Notes: generated by a model not told the origin, from the sequence alone. DNA of 64,000 nt from Hyphomicrobiales bacterium (GCA_039989895.1 JBDXGY010000006.1:248001-312000); one strand, 5' to 3'; numbered from the stretch's first letter, positions 7,005 to 16,906 are shown. Numbers and translations are program-made.

Positions 7005-9329
7005 CTAGTGAAAGGTTTCAAACATCTGCAAGGGCATCTTTACTGTGACTTGTGTGCCTTCGTTATGCTGTGATTGAATGAGCAATTCGCCGCCATGCAT
7101 TTCTACCAGAGATTTAGAAATAGAAAGACCAAGGCCTGAGCCGGTATGATTTTTGGTGTGCTGGCTTTGCACCTGTTTAAACGGAGTTCCCAGTTGATCA
7201 ATAAGGCTTGATGGTATGCCAATGCCTGTATCGCTAATTGAAAAAGCCATTTTCCCATCAACGGGATGGCAGGTGATATTAACGCTGCCGCCATGGTGAT
7301 TGAATTTCAAGGAATTGGATAACAAATTCTGGAAAATCTGTTTGAGTGCTCGGCGATCAGCTTCAAGATTGAGCGGTTGTGTCGCATCGTATTTTATGGT
7401 CACACCAGCTGATTTTGCATCAGCTGAGGAGGCGGCAATAATACTGTTCAGTATTTCTGTAGCATCCACCTCTTCTGGATCCAGTTTAAATTGGCCAGTT
7501 TCAATATCTGACATATCAATCACATCATTAATGAAAGACAACATATAGGTGCCACTTTCATTGATGTCATTGCAATACTCAAGGTATTTCTCACTTCCTA
7601 AGGGGCCAAATGCGCCCTGACGCATGACGTCTGAAAATCCGATTATTGCATTTAGTGGAGTGCGCCATTCATGTGATATATTGGCAAGGAATTCAGCCTT
7701 GGCATGATTGGCGTTCTGCGCAATAGCGCGTTGAGTGTCGTAAAGGGTCGCAAGGTTTTGTAATTCAGCCTGTGAGCGCTCAAGATGTTCTACGCTTGCT
7801 TGTAATTCCTGTTCGCGCAGTCGCAGTTTTTCTTCGTTCTTTTTAATGCGAGTGATGTCTGTACCAATCGTCATGTAGCCATTATCGTCCGTGCGATGTT
7901 CAGCAATCTGTAACCAGCGGCCATCAGAAAGCTCTGTTTCATATATCCGTCCAAAACTTTCGTTTTTAATTGTATCTTCGCTTTGGAAGGCGATATGTGG
8001 TGTTTTGACGGCTGACATGACTTCGTCATATGGAGTGCCCGAAACGGCTAGTTCAGACGGTAAACCATTCAGTTCACGGTACTTCTTATTGCAAACAACA
8101 AGGCGGTTTTTTGAATCCCATAAAACAAAAGCTTCTGATAGAGATTCAATAGATTCACGAAGTCGAATATTGGCTGTTTTATTTTCTTTTTTCAGGCGCA
8201 TTTGGTCAGATATATCTATACAAATACCGACCAGATGAGGCGCCTCGCCTGATGTTGAGGGAACGACTTCACCGCGTGCACGTACCCATACCCAGTGACC
8301 GTCTGCATGGCGCATGCGGTAACTTAGATCAACTTGCGATAATTCTTCAGACAAGATTGCTTCAGCTGTTTGAATCAAGTCTACATCTTTAGGATGAATA
8401 AGTTCGGTGAGTTCTCCAAAGCCTAAGAGTGTCTGACGAGGAGTGTAACCTAATATTTCAAACATTGAGGGGGACCAAAAAAAACGCCCACGCCCAACAT
8501 CCCAATCCCACAAACCACATTTGCCTCGTTCCAGTGCCGTGTCAAAACGGGCGTAAGTTTGATGGTAAATCAAATCGGCCTCGTCTGCCCGCGATGTTTG
8601 CGTGAAAAAGGCATAAAGAACTAAAATCAGTAAAATGCCGGTGCCAAGAAAAATTGCGCTATTGAGATTGACGTCAGCGCGCCATTGAGCAAGCAATGCT
8701 TCCTTGGGTTGGTAGACAGCAATATAGCCAAGCTTATTATTTAGCTGACGAACAGTGACCAATGCTGGTTCCTGCGTTGCAACCATTGCAACGGACATCA
8801 CTCCAGCTCGCTCGCCGAATGTTAGAAGTGGGCCTGTTGGCTCTAGTATATCGGCAAGATAAGTGCCCTTATGACCCTTGGATATTGGTTCTTCAGCCAA
8901 CACACGGCCATTGGTGTCAAGAATTAATAAAACACGTCCATCTTTTGTTGCGCCTTGTGGCTTGAAGTCAGCAAGAGCCGCTATGAGCTGGTTGTCTTTT
9001 TGTTCATTTTCGAATGAGTCTGCTTTCGCTTCAATTTGTTTTTCAACCAGCGTCGCAATCAGCGTCAGATTTTCCTGCGCTGTTACAAGTGTAGCTTCGC
9101 GGTTATCTGAAATTTGAATGCCTTTTGCCAACCCGATTAAGATGAGAAAAGTAATGATGGAAAAGGGAATAAATTTCCTGAACAATGGCTCTGCTTTTAA
9201 CAGACGCTGGTACGCTGGGTTGGCGATAATAGTCGCATGCCCATTTACCTGTTGTTTTGTTTGATTTGCTTTACCAAAAAAAGGCAAAAACCCCTTGATG
9301 GCTGCAAAGGCATTGACTGCCTGCACCAT
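7005..9329 (-). CDS. Membrane PAS-domain sensor histidine kinase
   Basis: About 774 residues from the preferred ATG at 9329, which sits six bases behind GGGGAA; an upstream TTG at 9341 is less likely. Numbered from that TTG, there is a membrane segment near 57-76, a periplasmic sensor region to about 225, a second segment near 228-247, PAS domains near 265-385 and 395-500, a coiled linker to 540, the phospho-acceptor box with His557, and a HATPase with N-box (672-680), DTGIGIP (704-710) and GSGLGLS (734-740). No receiver domain is fused and no response regulator gene is adjacent, so the partner is unknown. The H-box reads SHEWRTP where SHELRTP is usual. The layout recalls PleC/DivJ-type kinases, but the signal cannot be inferred. 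Confidence 0.85.
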   Translation of the reverse strand: MVQAVNAFAAIKGFLPFFGKANQTKQQVNGHATIIANPAYQRLLKAEPLFRKFIPFSIITFLILIGLAKGIQISDNREATLVTAQENLTLIATLVEKQIEAKADSFENEQKDNQLIAALADFKPQGATKDGRVLLILDTNGRVLAEEPISKGHKGTYLADILEPTGPLLTFGERAGVMSVAMVATQEPALVTVRQLNNKLGYIAVYQPKEALLAQWRADVNLNSAIFLGTGILLILVLYAFFTQTSRADEADLIYHQTYARFDTALERGKCGLWDWDVGRGRFFWSPSMFEILGYTPRQTLLGFGELTELIHPKDVDLIQTAEAILSEELSQVDLSYRMRHADGHWVWVRARGEVVPSTSGEAPHLVGICIDISDQMRLKKENKTANIRLRESIESLSEAFVLWDSKNRLVVCNKKYRELNGLPSELAVSGTPYDEVMSAVKTPHIAFQSEDTIKNESFGRIYETELSDGRWLQIAEHRTDDNGYMTIGTDITRIKKNEEKLRLREQELQASVEHLERSQAELQNLATLYDTQRAIAQNANHAKAEFLANISHEWRTPLNAIIGFSDVMRQGAFGPLGSEKYLEYCNDINESGTYMLSFINDVIDMSDIETGQFKLDPEEVDATEILNSIIAASSADAKSAGVTIKYDATQPLNLEADRRALKQIFQNLLSNSLKFNHHGGSVNITCHPVDGKMAFSISDTGIGIPSSLIDQLGTPFKQVQSQHTKNHTGSGLGLSISKSLVEMHGGELLIQSQHNEGTQVTVKMPLQMFETFH

Positions 9330-9508
9330 GAAATTCCCCAAAGACTATACTATTATTTTATAACTTCATCGGGACCCAAGCCACCCGAATCACTTCCATT
9401 TGAATCTATGTGAATCGACTTGTCTAGGGGGTATGAATCAAAAATTTAAAAAAATTTAAAATGAGTATCTGTCGGATGTAATTAAGGTCGAATATCCGCT
9501 TATAGGTC

Positions 9509-12160
9509 TCAAGATAATGTTCTGTCCACGATATCTCTCACGTCAGAGGAAAGGCCTGCAGAATTTGAAATGCGTTTCAAAGCGCGTTCGGCTCTTTGTC
9601 TGCGGTGTGGTTCCAATAGTTTCCATGCGGAGAAGCTTGTCAAAAGACGAGCTGCTACCTGTGGATTCACTGCGTCGAGGTCAACCACCAACATAGAAAC
9701 AAATTGATAGCCAGCACCATCAGGACGATTGAATTGTGTTGGATTAGCGGACGCGAAACTACCAATGAGTGCGCGGATACGATTTGGGTTGGTGATTGAG
9801 AAAATGGGGTGTTTCATCAGATCTTTGATTTTGGGCAACGTCTCTTCGCGTGGTGCCATGGCTTGTAATGCAAACCATTTGTCCATCACCAAAGGGTTCA
9901 GGCGATAACGTTTGTCAAAGTCTGCTAGCTCAGCTTTTGCATCATCGTTGCCAGAGTTTACAAGAGCTGAAAGAGCAGCCAAACGGTCGGTTAGATTGTT
10001 AGCTTCCTCATATTGCTGTTTGGCAAAGCCCACGCCGTCGCTGGTTTGTGTCGCCAAAATGCTAAGGCATAAATTTTTCAACGCCCGTTTCCCAACCTGT
10101 TCTCCGTCTGGTTCATAAGGTTGGTGGACGTGGTTTTTTTCATAAAGGGTGACGAGTGTTCTATGGGCGCGTGTCGCCAGTTCCTGTTTCAACCATAAGG
10201 TAGCCTCGTAAATAATGGCTGGGTTTATATCTTCGCCAATATGCTGTGCAATATCTGTTTCACTTGGAAAAGCTAAAAATTGTGCACGCAAAGCAGGTTC
10301 AAGCGTTTCATCTTTAAGGGTGTTCTCAACGCCATGGAAAAAGCAGTCATATTTATCATCTGTTTTACAGCCATTGCTCAGACAATCAATTTTGTTCAGC
10401 AAAACGCGCATAGCGATTGTTTGCATCGCTTGCCAGCGGTTAAAGTTGTCGCTGTCATGGGTGATGAGATGAATGAGCTCTTCTTCACTCAAAGGAAGGT
10501 CAAGTCTGACCGGTGAAGAAAAGTCTCTTAGCAAAGAAGGTGTAGGCGCTTCATTAAGGCCGTTAAAGACAACGGTGTGTTTTGCATCGCGTAGATGAAT
10601 GATGTTGTCACTCACATCTGCGCCGGTTGCGGTGCTATAGTTTAACTCATCGCCCTTGGCTCCAACAAGGCCAAAGCGCACGGGAATATGCAATGGCTTT
10701 TTCACATTCTGACCAGGTGTCGGTAGTGTGGTTTGGCTGAACTCAAGTGTTAAGGTGCCAGCGGTATCGTCATATTTTGATTCGACAAGAACCTGCGGCG
10801 TTCCAGCTTGTTTGTACCACAGCTTGAATTGGCCAAGATCAACGCCAGCCCCATCTTCCATGGCTTTCAGAAAATCTTCGATTGTCGCGGCATCACCGTC
10901 ATGGCGATCAAAATAAATATCAAGACCTTTGGCAAAGGCATCCTCACCACAGATAGTCTTAATCATCCGGATCAGCTCTGCCCCTTTTTCATAGACCGTG
11001 GCCGTGTAGAAATTGTTGATCTCGTGATAGACCTCAGGGCGCACCGGATGGGCGAGGGGGCCGCCATCCTCAGGGAACTGGCGCGCGCGTAACATGCGTA
11101 CATCGCTGATCCGTTTGACGGAACGTGAGCGCATATCGGATGTGAATTCCTGATCGCGGAAAACGGTTAGGCCTTCTTTTAAGCAAAGCTGAAACCAATC
11201 GCGGCATGTGATGCGATTGCCGGTCCAGTTATGAAAATATTCATGCGCAATAATGGCTTCAATATTTGCATAATCCTGATCGCTCGCGCTCGCAGTGTCA
11301 GCAAGAACATATTTGTCGTTGAAGACGTTGAGCCCTTTGTTTTCCATGGCCCCCATGTTGAAATCACTGACAGCGACAATCATGAAAATGTCCAGATCAT
11401 ATTCGCGCCCGAATACCTCTTCATCCCATTTCATGCACTTTTTCAGCGCAGTCATCGACCAGTCACAAAGATGCTCTTTACCCGGTTCAACATAAATGCG
11501 CAGGTCAACCTCTCGTCCATTCATGGTTGTGAATGTATCGGAGATATGAGCCAGTTTTCCTGCAACCAGCGCGAACAAATAAGATGGTTTAGGGTGTGGG
11601 TCTTCCCAAATTGCATAGTGGCGGTCAGTGCCTTCAATGCGGGCGCTTTCGATCAAATTGCCATTGGCAAGCAGAACCTCGGTCTCGCGCCGTGTGCCCT
11701 CGATACGAGTTGTGTAACGGGTAAGGACATCAGGCCGATCGAGGAAATAAGTGATCCGTCGAAACCCTTCTGCCTCGCATTGGGTGCAATAGATGCAGTT
11801 GGTCAGATAAAGACCCATTAATTTGGTATTAGTGGTGGGGTTAATACGGGTTGTGATTTGAAGTTCAAAACGTCCCTCAGGCACCTTAGGGATGACCAGC
11901 TCTTCAGGTGTTGCTTGATACGCGCGAAGGGAGAGATCACGTTTATTGATGCTTACAAAATCAAGCTTAAGTTCATCGCCAACCAAGACCAGCGGTGCAT
12001 CTGGTTCTTGGCCTTCATTTGAAACACGTTCGATGTTCATTGTGGCAATCACCACAGTTTCTTCGGGGTCGAGCCGTATGTCGAGATGCAGATCAGCGAT
12101 GGTGAAAGCTGGCGCCTGATATTCTGATAAATGAACAGGCTGTCCACTATGGGTTCTCAT
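9509..12160 (-). CDS. pepN: Aminopeptidase N (M1 family)
   Basis: A cytoplasmic zinc aminopeptidase of 883 residues, the normal length for bacterial PepN. It carries the exopeptidase motif GAMEN (270-274) and the zinc site HEYFH (306-310) with the third ligand Glu329, 19 residues further on. The C-terminal third is the helical DUF3458-type region of the PepN subfamily. It removes N-terminal residues from peptides during protein turnover. It stands alone, with gaps of 165-180 bases on both sides. Confidence 0.95.
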   Translation of the reverse strand: MRTHSGQPVHLSEYQAPAFTIADLHLDIRLDPEETVVIATMNIERVSNEGQEPDAPLVLVGDELKLDFVSINKRDLSLRAYQATPEELVIPKVPEGRFELQITTRINPTTNTKLMGLYLTNCIYCTQCEAEGFRRITYFLDRPDVLTRYTTRIEGTRRETEVLLANGNLIESARIEGTDRHYAIWEDPHPKPSYLFALVAGKLAHISDTFTTMNGREVDLRIYVEPGKEHLCDWSMTALKKCMKWDEEVFGREYDLDIFMIVAVSDFNMGAMENKGLNVFNDKYVLADTASASDQDYANIEAIIAHEYFHNWTGNRITCRDWFQLCLKEGLTVFRDQEFTSDMRSRSVKRISDVRMLRARQFPEDGGPLAHPVRPEVYHEINNFYTATVYEKGAELIRMIKTICGEDAFAKGLDIYFDRHDGDAATIEDFLKAMEDGAGVDLGQFKLWYKQAGTPQVLVESKYDDTAGTLTLEFSQTTLPTPGQNVKKPLHIPVRFGLVGAKGDELNYSTATGADVSDNIIHLRDAKHTVVFNGLNEAPTPSLLRDFSSPVRLDLPLSEEELIHLITHDSDNFNRWQAMQTIAMRVLLNKIDCLSNGCKTDDKYDCFFHGVENTLKDETLEPALRAQFLAFPSETDIAQHIGEDINPAIIYEATLWLKQELATRAHRTLVTLYEKNHVHQPYEPDGEQVGKRALKNLCLSILATQTSDGVGFAKQQYEEANNLTDRLAALSALVNSGNDDAKAELADFDKRYRLNPLVMDKWFALQAMAPREETLPKIKDLMKHPIFSITNPNRIRALIGSFASANPTQFNRPDGAGYQFVSMLVVDLDAVNPQVAARLLTSFSAWKLLEPHRRQRAERALKRISNSAGLSSDVRDIVDRTLS

Positions 12161-12325
12161 TGTAACTAATATCCTAAACTAGCAATCACGCATTGAGTTA
12201 TTATACAATTGTTTCTAACAAAAAATCGTTGTGAGAATATAGTTATATATTAATTTACACGACAAACTCCATCAAATGCGATCACAAACTACTTACCTAG
12301 GATCAGGGTTAGATTATTATTAGCT

Positions 12326-12970
12326 CTAATCAAAAATACGTAATTCATCATAAGATATGACGACGTTTTCATTATAGGCAGGCCGTGCACAAAGATTTTC
12401 GTAGTAACGTTTCAAGTTGTTTCGTTCAGGTCGTTTGATATCAATATCAAAATATCGATACAGGCAATGACCGAACTGAATGTCGGCGAGTGTTAGGTCG
12501 TCGCCTGCCAAATATTGGTTTTGCGTGAGTTGCAGCTCAGCAATATCTAGATATTTATCAACGACCAATATGGCAGCTTCAATCTCAGAATAATTACGTT
12601 TTGAAGGGGCAGTACGAACGAGTTTTTGAAATATGGGTGCTGTGAATTTGCCAGCAAAATTTATTTTTGCCCATTCTGCCCACTGATCAACTCTTGCCCT
12701 TGCGACTGGGTCGTGTGGCCAAAATATTTTTGGAGCATAAGTATTCGAAAGGTAACGTAATATAGCACCGCTCTCCCACAGGGGAGTATTGTCGCCATCG
12801 CGGATTGTTGGAATGGTGCCATTGGGGTTCATGTCCAGATATTCCGGTGTATCCACCACGCCATAAATATATCCAGCGTCCTTGCGATTGACTTCAAGAT
12901 TTAATTCCGCAAGACACCACATAACGGCCTGTACATTAGATGATGAACGTCTACCCCATATCTCGATCAT
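12326..12970 (-). CDS. Glutathione S-transferase family protein
   Basis: A 214-residue protein with an N-terminal thioredoxin-like domain (about 1-80, including the glutathione-contact region near WESGAILRYL) and a C-terminal all-helical domain. A strong GGGAGG ribosome binding site stands nine bases before the ATG. It would be a soluble enzyme joining glutathione to electrophiles or acting as a glutathione-dependent reductase. The substrate cannot be told from sequence. Confidence 0.88.
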   Translation of the reverse strand: MIEIWGRRSSSNVQAVMWCLAELNLEVNRKDAGYIYGVVDTPEYLDMNPNGTIPTIRDGDNTPLWESGAILRYLSNTYAPKIFWPHDPVARARVDQWAEWAKINFAGKFTAPIFQKLVRTAPSKRNYSEIEAAILVVDKYLDIAELQLTQNQYLAGDDLTLADIQFGHCLYRYFDIDIKRPERNNLKRYYENLCARPAYNENVVISYDELRIFD

Positions 12971-13083
12971 GTATGATCCCTCCCTATCATCAATGTTTGT
13001 ATCCCAAATCCTAAATAAATAATGTCAACTTATAGAGCGCAAATATAAGATTATAGCGACGGAATATTGGATTGGCTCTATAC

Positions 13084-13112
13084 AAAGTTGGTTTCCTATG
13101 GGAAGCAACTTT
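13084..13112 (+). promoter_or_regulatory. Hairpin upstream of folD
   Basis: AAAGTTG (13084-13090) pairs with CAACTTT (13106-13112). After one G-G mismatch the stem continues with five more pairs, one of them G-T, closing on a three-base TAT loop. It ends 45 bases before the folD start and has no T tract, so it could be an operator dyad or a structured leader. It matches no riboswitch I recognise. Confidence 0.4.
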
Positions 13113-13157
13113 AAGATTTAAAGGTACCACAAAGAGTTGTTTTCTGGAGTTTAAGTT

Positions 13158-14069
13158 ATGTCAGAGCATGAGTTGATGATTATTGATGGTAAAAAAACCG
13201 GCGCGGTAGTGGTGGAAAAGGTAAAAGCAGGCACAAAAGCCCTGATTGCTGAAACTGGCGTGACCCCAGGTATTGCTGTTGTAATTGTTGGCGAAGATCC
13301 AGCCAGTCAGGTTTATGTACGCAACAAAGGTCTGCGCGCTGAGGAATGTGGTTTCAAGTCAATAACGCACAAATTGCCAGCCGAGACGAGTGAAGCTGAT
13401 CTTTTAGCGATGGTGAACCAGCTCAACAACGACGACAGCATTCATGGCATATTAGTGCAATTGCCCGTGCCAGATCATATTGACGATGGCAAAGTGATTC
13501 AGACAATCGCGCCTGAAAAAGACGTCGATGGATTTCATTTTATCAATGTGGGCAAATTGGGAACAGGTGAAACTGAGGCAGCACTTGTGCCATGCACACC
13601 AGCAGGATCCATGGTACTTCTGCGCGAAGCAAGGGGCGCTGATCTCTCCGGCCTTAATGCTGTGGTTGTTGGCCGCTCAAACATCGTTGGCAAACCAATG
13701 GCAAATCTTTTGCTTCAGGCCAATGCAACGGTAACGGTCGCACATAGCCGCACCAAAGATTTGCCTGCCGTATGCGCTGCCGCTGATATTCTGGTAGCCG
13801 CTGTTGGCCGCCCTGAAATGATCCGTGGTGACTGGGTTAAAAAGGGCGCGACTGTTATTGATGTCGGTATCAATCGCATCGACGCGCCTGAAAAAGGCGA
13901 AGGCAAAACCCGACTTGTTGGTGATGTTGCCTATGAAGAAGCTTGCCAAAATGCAGGCGCTATTACACCTGTGCCAGGCGGTGTCGGGCCGATGACAATT
14001 GCCATGCTCATGGCGAATACGCTCAAAGCGGCCTGTGTTGCAGCGGGTGTTAAGCCACCCGCAATTTAA
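13158..14069 (+). CDS. folD: Methylene-THF dehydrogenase / methenyl-THF cyclohydrolase FolD
   Basis: A 303-residue bifunctional enzyme interconverting 5,10-methylene-, 5,10-methenyl- and 10-formyl-tetrahydrofolate with NADP. Conserved features are Tyr53 and catalytic Lys57 (YVRNKG), [19 protein letters not shown], the Rossmann segment [17 protein letters not shown] and [10 protein letters not shown] near the end. GGAG lies behind the ATG. It faces a thioesterase gene, and the two stop codons overlap in TTAA (14066-14069). Its place a few kilobases from a corrinoid/THF methyl transfer locus fits a role in oxidising methyl-derived C1 units, though FolD is also a housekeeping enzyme. Confidence 0.96.
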   Translation: MSEHELMIIDGKKTGAVVVEKVKAGTKALIAETGVTPGIAVVIVGEDPASQVYVRNKGLRAEECGFKSITHKLPAETSEADLLAMVNQLNNDDSIHGILVQLPVPDHIDDGKVIQTIAPEKDVDGFHFINVGKLGTGETEAALVPCTPAGSMVLLREARGADLSGLNAVVVGRSNIVGKPMANLLLQANATVTVAHSRTKDLPAVCAAADILVAAVGRPEMIRGDWVKKGATVIDVGINRIDAPEKGEGKTRLVGDVAYEEACQNAGAITPVPGGVGPMTIAMLMANTLKAACVAAGVKPPAI

Positions 14070-14569
14070 GCGGGTTTTGGGGCTGGCATAATCATGCAGG
14101 TAGATGTTCCGCTTGCCAGAAGCTTGCCAGCACTATCATATAACTTTGCCTCTGACGCCGCCGCCCGTCGCCCGCGTGATATGACGATGCCCTCACAGCG
14201 CAGTTCACCTAGCTTTGGCAAGATCGCCCTGTGATAGACGATTTTGATTTCCATCGTCGTATAAGCTTCGCCTGCTTTTAAGGTGGAATGTACTACACAG
14301 CCAAGCGCTGTGTCTAAAACGGTCGCGGCATAACCACCGTGAATGGTGCCAATCGGGTTATAAAATGTCGCATCAGGCCGCGAAACAAGGGTGATTTTTC
14401 CTTCTTCCACACTGACAAAATCCATCGGTGCTGTGCCTGCGATGGGGGGCGGTGGATATTTTCCAGCAATCATGCCTTGAAAGAACTCAAGACCTGAGAC
14501 GCTAAAAACATCTTCTACCGGCAAGGTTCCAGTCTGAACACCTGAAAGTGTTTTAGGTAATTCTGTCAT
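14066..14569 (-). CDS. PaaI-type hotdog thioesterase
   Basis: About 167 residues from the ATG at 14569, chosen because GAAGAGAAG lies just upstream; a start at 14599 would run into the next gene. The single hotdog domain shows [18 protein letters not shown], the conserved HGG...D pattern of PaaI/YigI-type acyl-CoA thioesterases. It would hydrolyse an acyl- or aryl-CoA in the cytoplasm. The substrate is unknown. The stop codon is shared head-on with folD. Confidence 0.82.
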   Translation of the reverse strand: MTELPKTLSGVQTGTLPVEDVFSVSGLEFFQGMIAGKYPPPPIAGTAPMDFVSVEEGKITLVSRPDATFYNPIGTIHGGYAATVLDTALGCVVHSTLKAGEAYTTMEIKIVYHRAILPKLGELRCEGIVISRGRRAAASEAKLYDSAGKLLASGTSTCMIMPAPKPA

Positions 14570-14579
14570 TTTCTTCTCT

Positions 14580-15266
14580 TCATCGGCCAAAGCGGGCAAA
14601 TCTTATTACATCGATCAAGCTCATAAGAGCTGCTGCAACATAGGTCATTGCAGCTGCTTTTAAAACAGAGCGGGCGGCAGGCATGTCTTCACTTTTTAGA
14701 TATCCGCCTTGCTCCAAAATTGGCAAGGCCTTCTTGAAGCTTGCGTCAAATTCTACTGGTAGAGTGATAAGCTGCACTGCCACACGTGCTCCAATGAATA
14801 AAAAACCCATCACAGCTAAAAGTAAAAAAATGGCAGGGGCGCGCGATATCACACCCAAAAGTGGGGCGAGAGAAAAGAAGACGACCGCAATTCTATCTGT
14901 CCACATAACGAATTTTGCCATTGATTGGCGAAGCGCTAAAAGTCGCTCACCGTTCATATGTTGTATCGCATGGCCTACTTCATGGGCGGCAATGGCAACG
15001 GCGCTTAGCGATTTGCCGTTGAAGTTTTGGTCGCTGAGTCGGACGGTTCGTGTTGCTGGGTCATAATGGTCACCCTGATCGGTCATTTCCACACCAACAC
15101 TGTTAAGCTCGAAATGCTCAATCAAATGGTGCGCCAGCTCGCCGCCTGTGCCTTGCAGGTCATCCCTGTGAACCGCGTGTTTTTGTATAACCCTTTTGAC
15201 CCAAAACTGAGGGCCAAAAATAACGGCGGCTAGTAAGAGCAGACCTAAAATTAAGAGTATTGGCAT
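14580..15266 (-). CDS. YugP-type neutral zinc metallopeptidase (Zn_peptidase_2)
   Basis: A 228-residue membrane protease. The first ~20 residues are a hydrophobic anchor, the zinc motif HEVGH is at 95-99, and further hydrophobic segments follow near 125-160 and 200-220. It matches the YugP/PF04298 family in length and motif order. The substrate is unknown; membrane protein quality control is the usual guess. It probably forms an operon with the downstream thioesterase gene, whose start lies 10 bases after its stop. Confidence 0.82.
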   Translation of the reverse strand: MPILLILGLLLLAAVIFGPQFWVKRVIQKHAVHRDDLQGTGGELAHHLIEHFELNSVGVEMTDQGDHYDPATRTVRLSDQNFNGKSLSAVAIAAHEVGHAIQHMNGERLLALRQSMAKFVMWTDRIAVVFFSLAPLLGVISRAPAIFLLLAVMGFLFIGARVAVQLITLPVEFDASFKKALPILEQGGYLKSEDMPAARSVLKAAAMTYVAAALMSLIDVIRFARFGR

Positions 15267-15352
15267 TCATCTCGTCCGATAGATTATCTACCAGACATAT
15301 AAGGTGTGTTTGGATATGTCCAAGCGAGAAGCGAAAGAATAGTGCTTGAGCC

Positions 15353-15844
15353 TTAAATAATTTGTCTCCCAAGATCACGCAGACGAACAAACCCTGCTGT
15401 CATAAAGCCTGCCGCAAGGGCGCCAATCAACCAACCTGAATCTGAAGGGATAAACAAGGTTTCATAGGAAGGTATAGTCATGATGAAGGATATTAAAGCC
15501 TTGGCCATAACAAAGAGCGCAACCCCGTAACTGGTTCCCGATAAAACCCAGTGTTTCATGAACAAAGTTGTGCTTAAAAGCGGTTGCCATACAAACAGAT
15601 ATAATAATGATACAAATGGAATGGCGATGATAAAGTAAACGGCTTCGGCCGTAAGTTTGTTTTGTATGCCAAACAGGGCTTGAATAAAACTGGCGGCTGA
15701 TAATTCATGACCATAAATGTGTGGCGCCATATGACGACCCCATAATTCCCAGGTTGCGATAGCCACAATTCCGGTCATTACCACGGTCATTAATAAACGA
15801 GCGCTTTCTGATTCCGCTCCATCATCACAATCACAACAAGCCAT
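15353..15844 (-). CDS. Unknown four-segment membrane protein with a Cys/Asp-rich N-terminus
   Basis: A 163-residue protein I do not recognise. The first 14 residues hold three cysteines and several acidic residues (MACCDCDDGAESES), followed by hydrophobic segments near 17-34, 65-84, 95-115 and 128-148. A short metal- or thiol-reactive N-terminus on a small membrane protein suggests metal handling or redox sensing, but this is only inference. It runs away from the MOSC gene, and the 210-base gap between them contains dyad elements. Confidence 0.6.
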   Translation of the reverse strand: MACCDCDDGAESESARLLMTVVMTGIVAIATWELWGRHMAPHIYGHELSAASFIQALFGIQNKLTAEAVYFIIAIPFVSLLYLFVWQPLLSTTLFMKHWVLSGTSYGVALFVMAKALISFIMTIPSYETLFIPSDSGWLIGALAAGFMTAGFVRLRDLGRQII

Positions 15845-15894
15845 ATGTTTTACACCTCTAGTATATTTAGGTTGTCCTTATGAACTTTAAGTAA

Positions 15895-15921
15895 GAACGA
15901 GTGATCACGTTCAAAATGAAC
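15895..15921. promoter_or_regulatory. Dyad elements in the gap before the MOSC gene
   Basis: About 50 bases upstream of the small membrane protein gene lie GTGATCAC (15901-15908), itself palindromic, flanked by GAAC on the left and GTTC on the right, and GTTCA-AAA-TGAAC (15909-15921). A separate GCTTCA-AC-TGAAGC dyad is at 16003-16016, nearer the MOSC gene. These look like binding sites for a dimeric repressor; no regulator gene lies beside them. Confidence 0.35.
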
Positions 15922-16054
15922 TTGATACAACTATTAGTGAGGGCGTGTGATAGTGCCAATCAGCGGCTGAGCTAAGTCGTCTGAATTATGCACACAGATT
16001 CCGCTTCAACTGAAGCAGCTTGATAGAAGGCCCGTGACGACTTAAAGCTTGTGA

Positions 16055-16906
16055 ATGAAACTCACCACGCTCCATACCTACCCGATTAAAGGCACGCGCG
16101 GGCTTTCGCATGATGAGGTCGATGTGGAGCTGCGCGGTCTCAAAGACGATCGACGATGGATGATTGTTGATGATGATAATCGCTTTATCACACAGCGCGA
16201 AGTGGCGGAACTTGCGACCATATCCGTTCAACATACCGTCGATGGCATCTCCATCAGCTCATCCTATGGTTCGCGCTTTGATGTAAGGACTCCCGATGGC
16301 ATCACGCGTGCCGATGTTCAAGTTTGGGATGACCGTGTTAATGCAGCAATCGCCGATGATAATGCAAATGCCACCATCAGCACAGCCCTAGGTCGTCGAG
16401 CCAAACTTGCCTATATGGATGAAAAGGCGATGCGGCTCGCCAATGCAGACTATGCTGGTGCCAGCAAGCCAGTGAGTTTTGCTGACGGCTTTCCCATTTT
16501 ATTGACGACACAGGCTTCACTTGAAGCGCTCAATGCTCACATTGAAACCTCAGGTGCTGCACCAGTTCCCATGCAGCGTTTTCGACCTAATGCTGTGGTG
16601 GATGGCGAGAGCGCATGGGATGAGGATAGATGGTCGGTTGTTCAAATAGGCGGCGTGATTTTTGATGTTGTAAAACCTTGCACCCGCTGCGTGGTGACAA
16701 CGCGCGACCAAAAAACGGGCGTTGGTTCAAATGACGCTCAGCCTATCCGTGCGCTCACTCAAATCCGGCGCTCCGCTGATAAAAACATTCGCGGCGTTTT
16801 ATTCGGTGTCAATTTGGTGCCGCGCGGCGAGGGCAGCCTTGCGGTTGGTGGTGAATTTCATATTTTGGAAAAACGCGCCGAACCGTGGCCCTTAGCGATT
16901 AGATAA
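16055..16906 (+). CDS. MOSC domain protein (MOSC N-terminal plus MOSC)
   Basis: A 283-residue protein with the MOSC_N beta-barrel (about 1-115) followed by the MOSC domain. The conserved cysteine pair CTRC is at 209-212, the expected place for the Cys that carries sulfur or binds molybdenum cofactor. Family members include YcbX and mitochondrial mARC, which reduce N-hydroxylated compounds using Moco. No ferredoxin domain is fused, so it would need an external electron donor. There is no strong ribosome binding site before the ATG. Confidence 0.88.
   Translation: MKLTTLHTYPIKGTRGLSHDEVDVELRGLKDDRRWMIVDDDNRFITQREVAELATISVQHTVDGISISSSYGSRFDVRTPDGITRADVQVWDDRVNAAIADDNANATISTALGRRAKLAYMDEKAMRLANADYAGASKPVSFADGFPILLTTQASLEALNAHIETSGAAPVPMQRFRPNAVVDGESAWDEDRWSVVQIGGVIFDVVKPCTRCVVTTRDQKTGVGSNDAQPIRALTQIRRSADKNIRGVLFGVNLVPRGEGSLAVGGEFHILEKRAEPWPLAIR

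Noticed and set aside
11231-11821. 196-codon open frame antisense to aminopeptidase N
   Set aside because: It lies wholly inside pepN on the opposite strand, has no ribosome binding site and no family resemblance.
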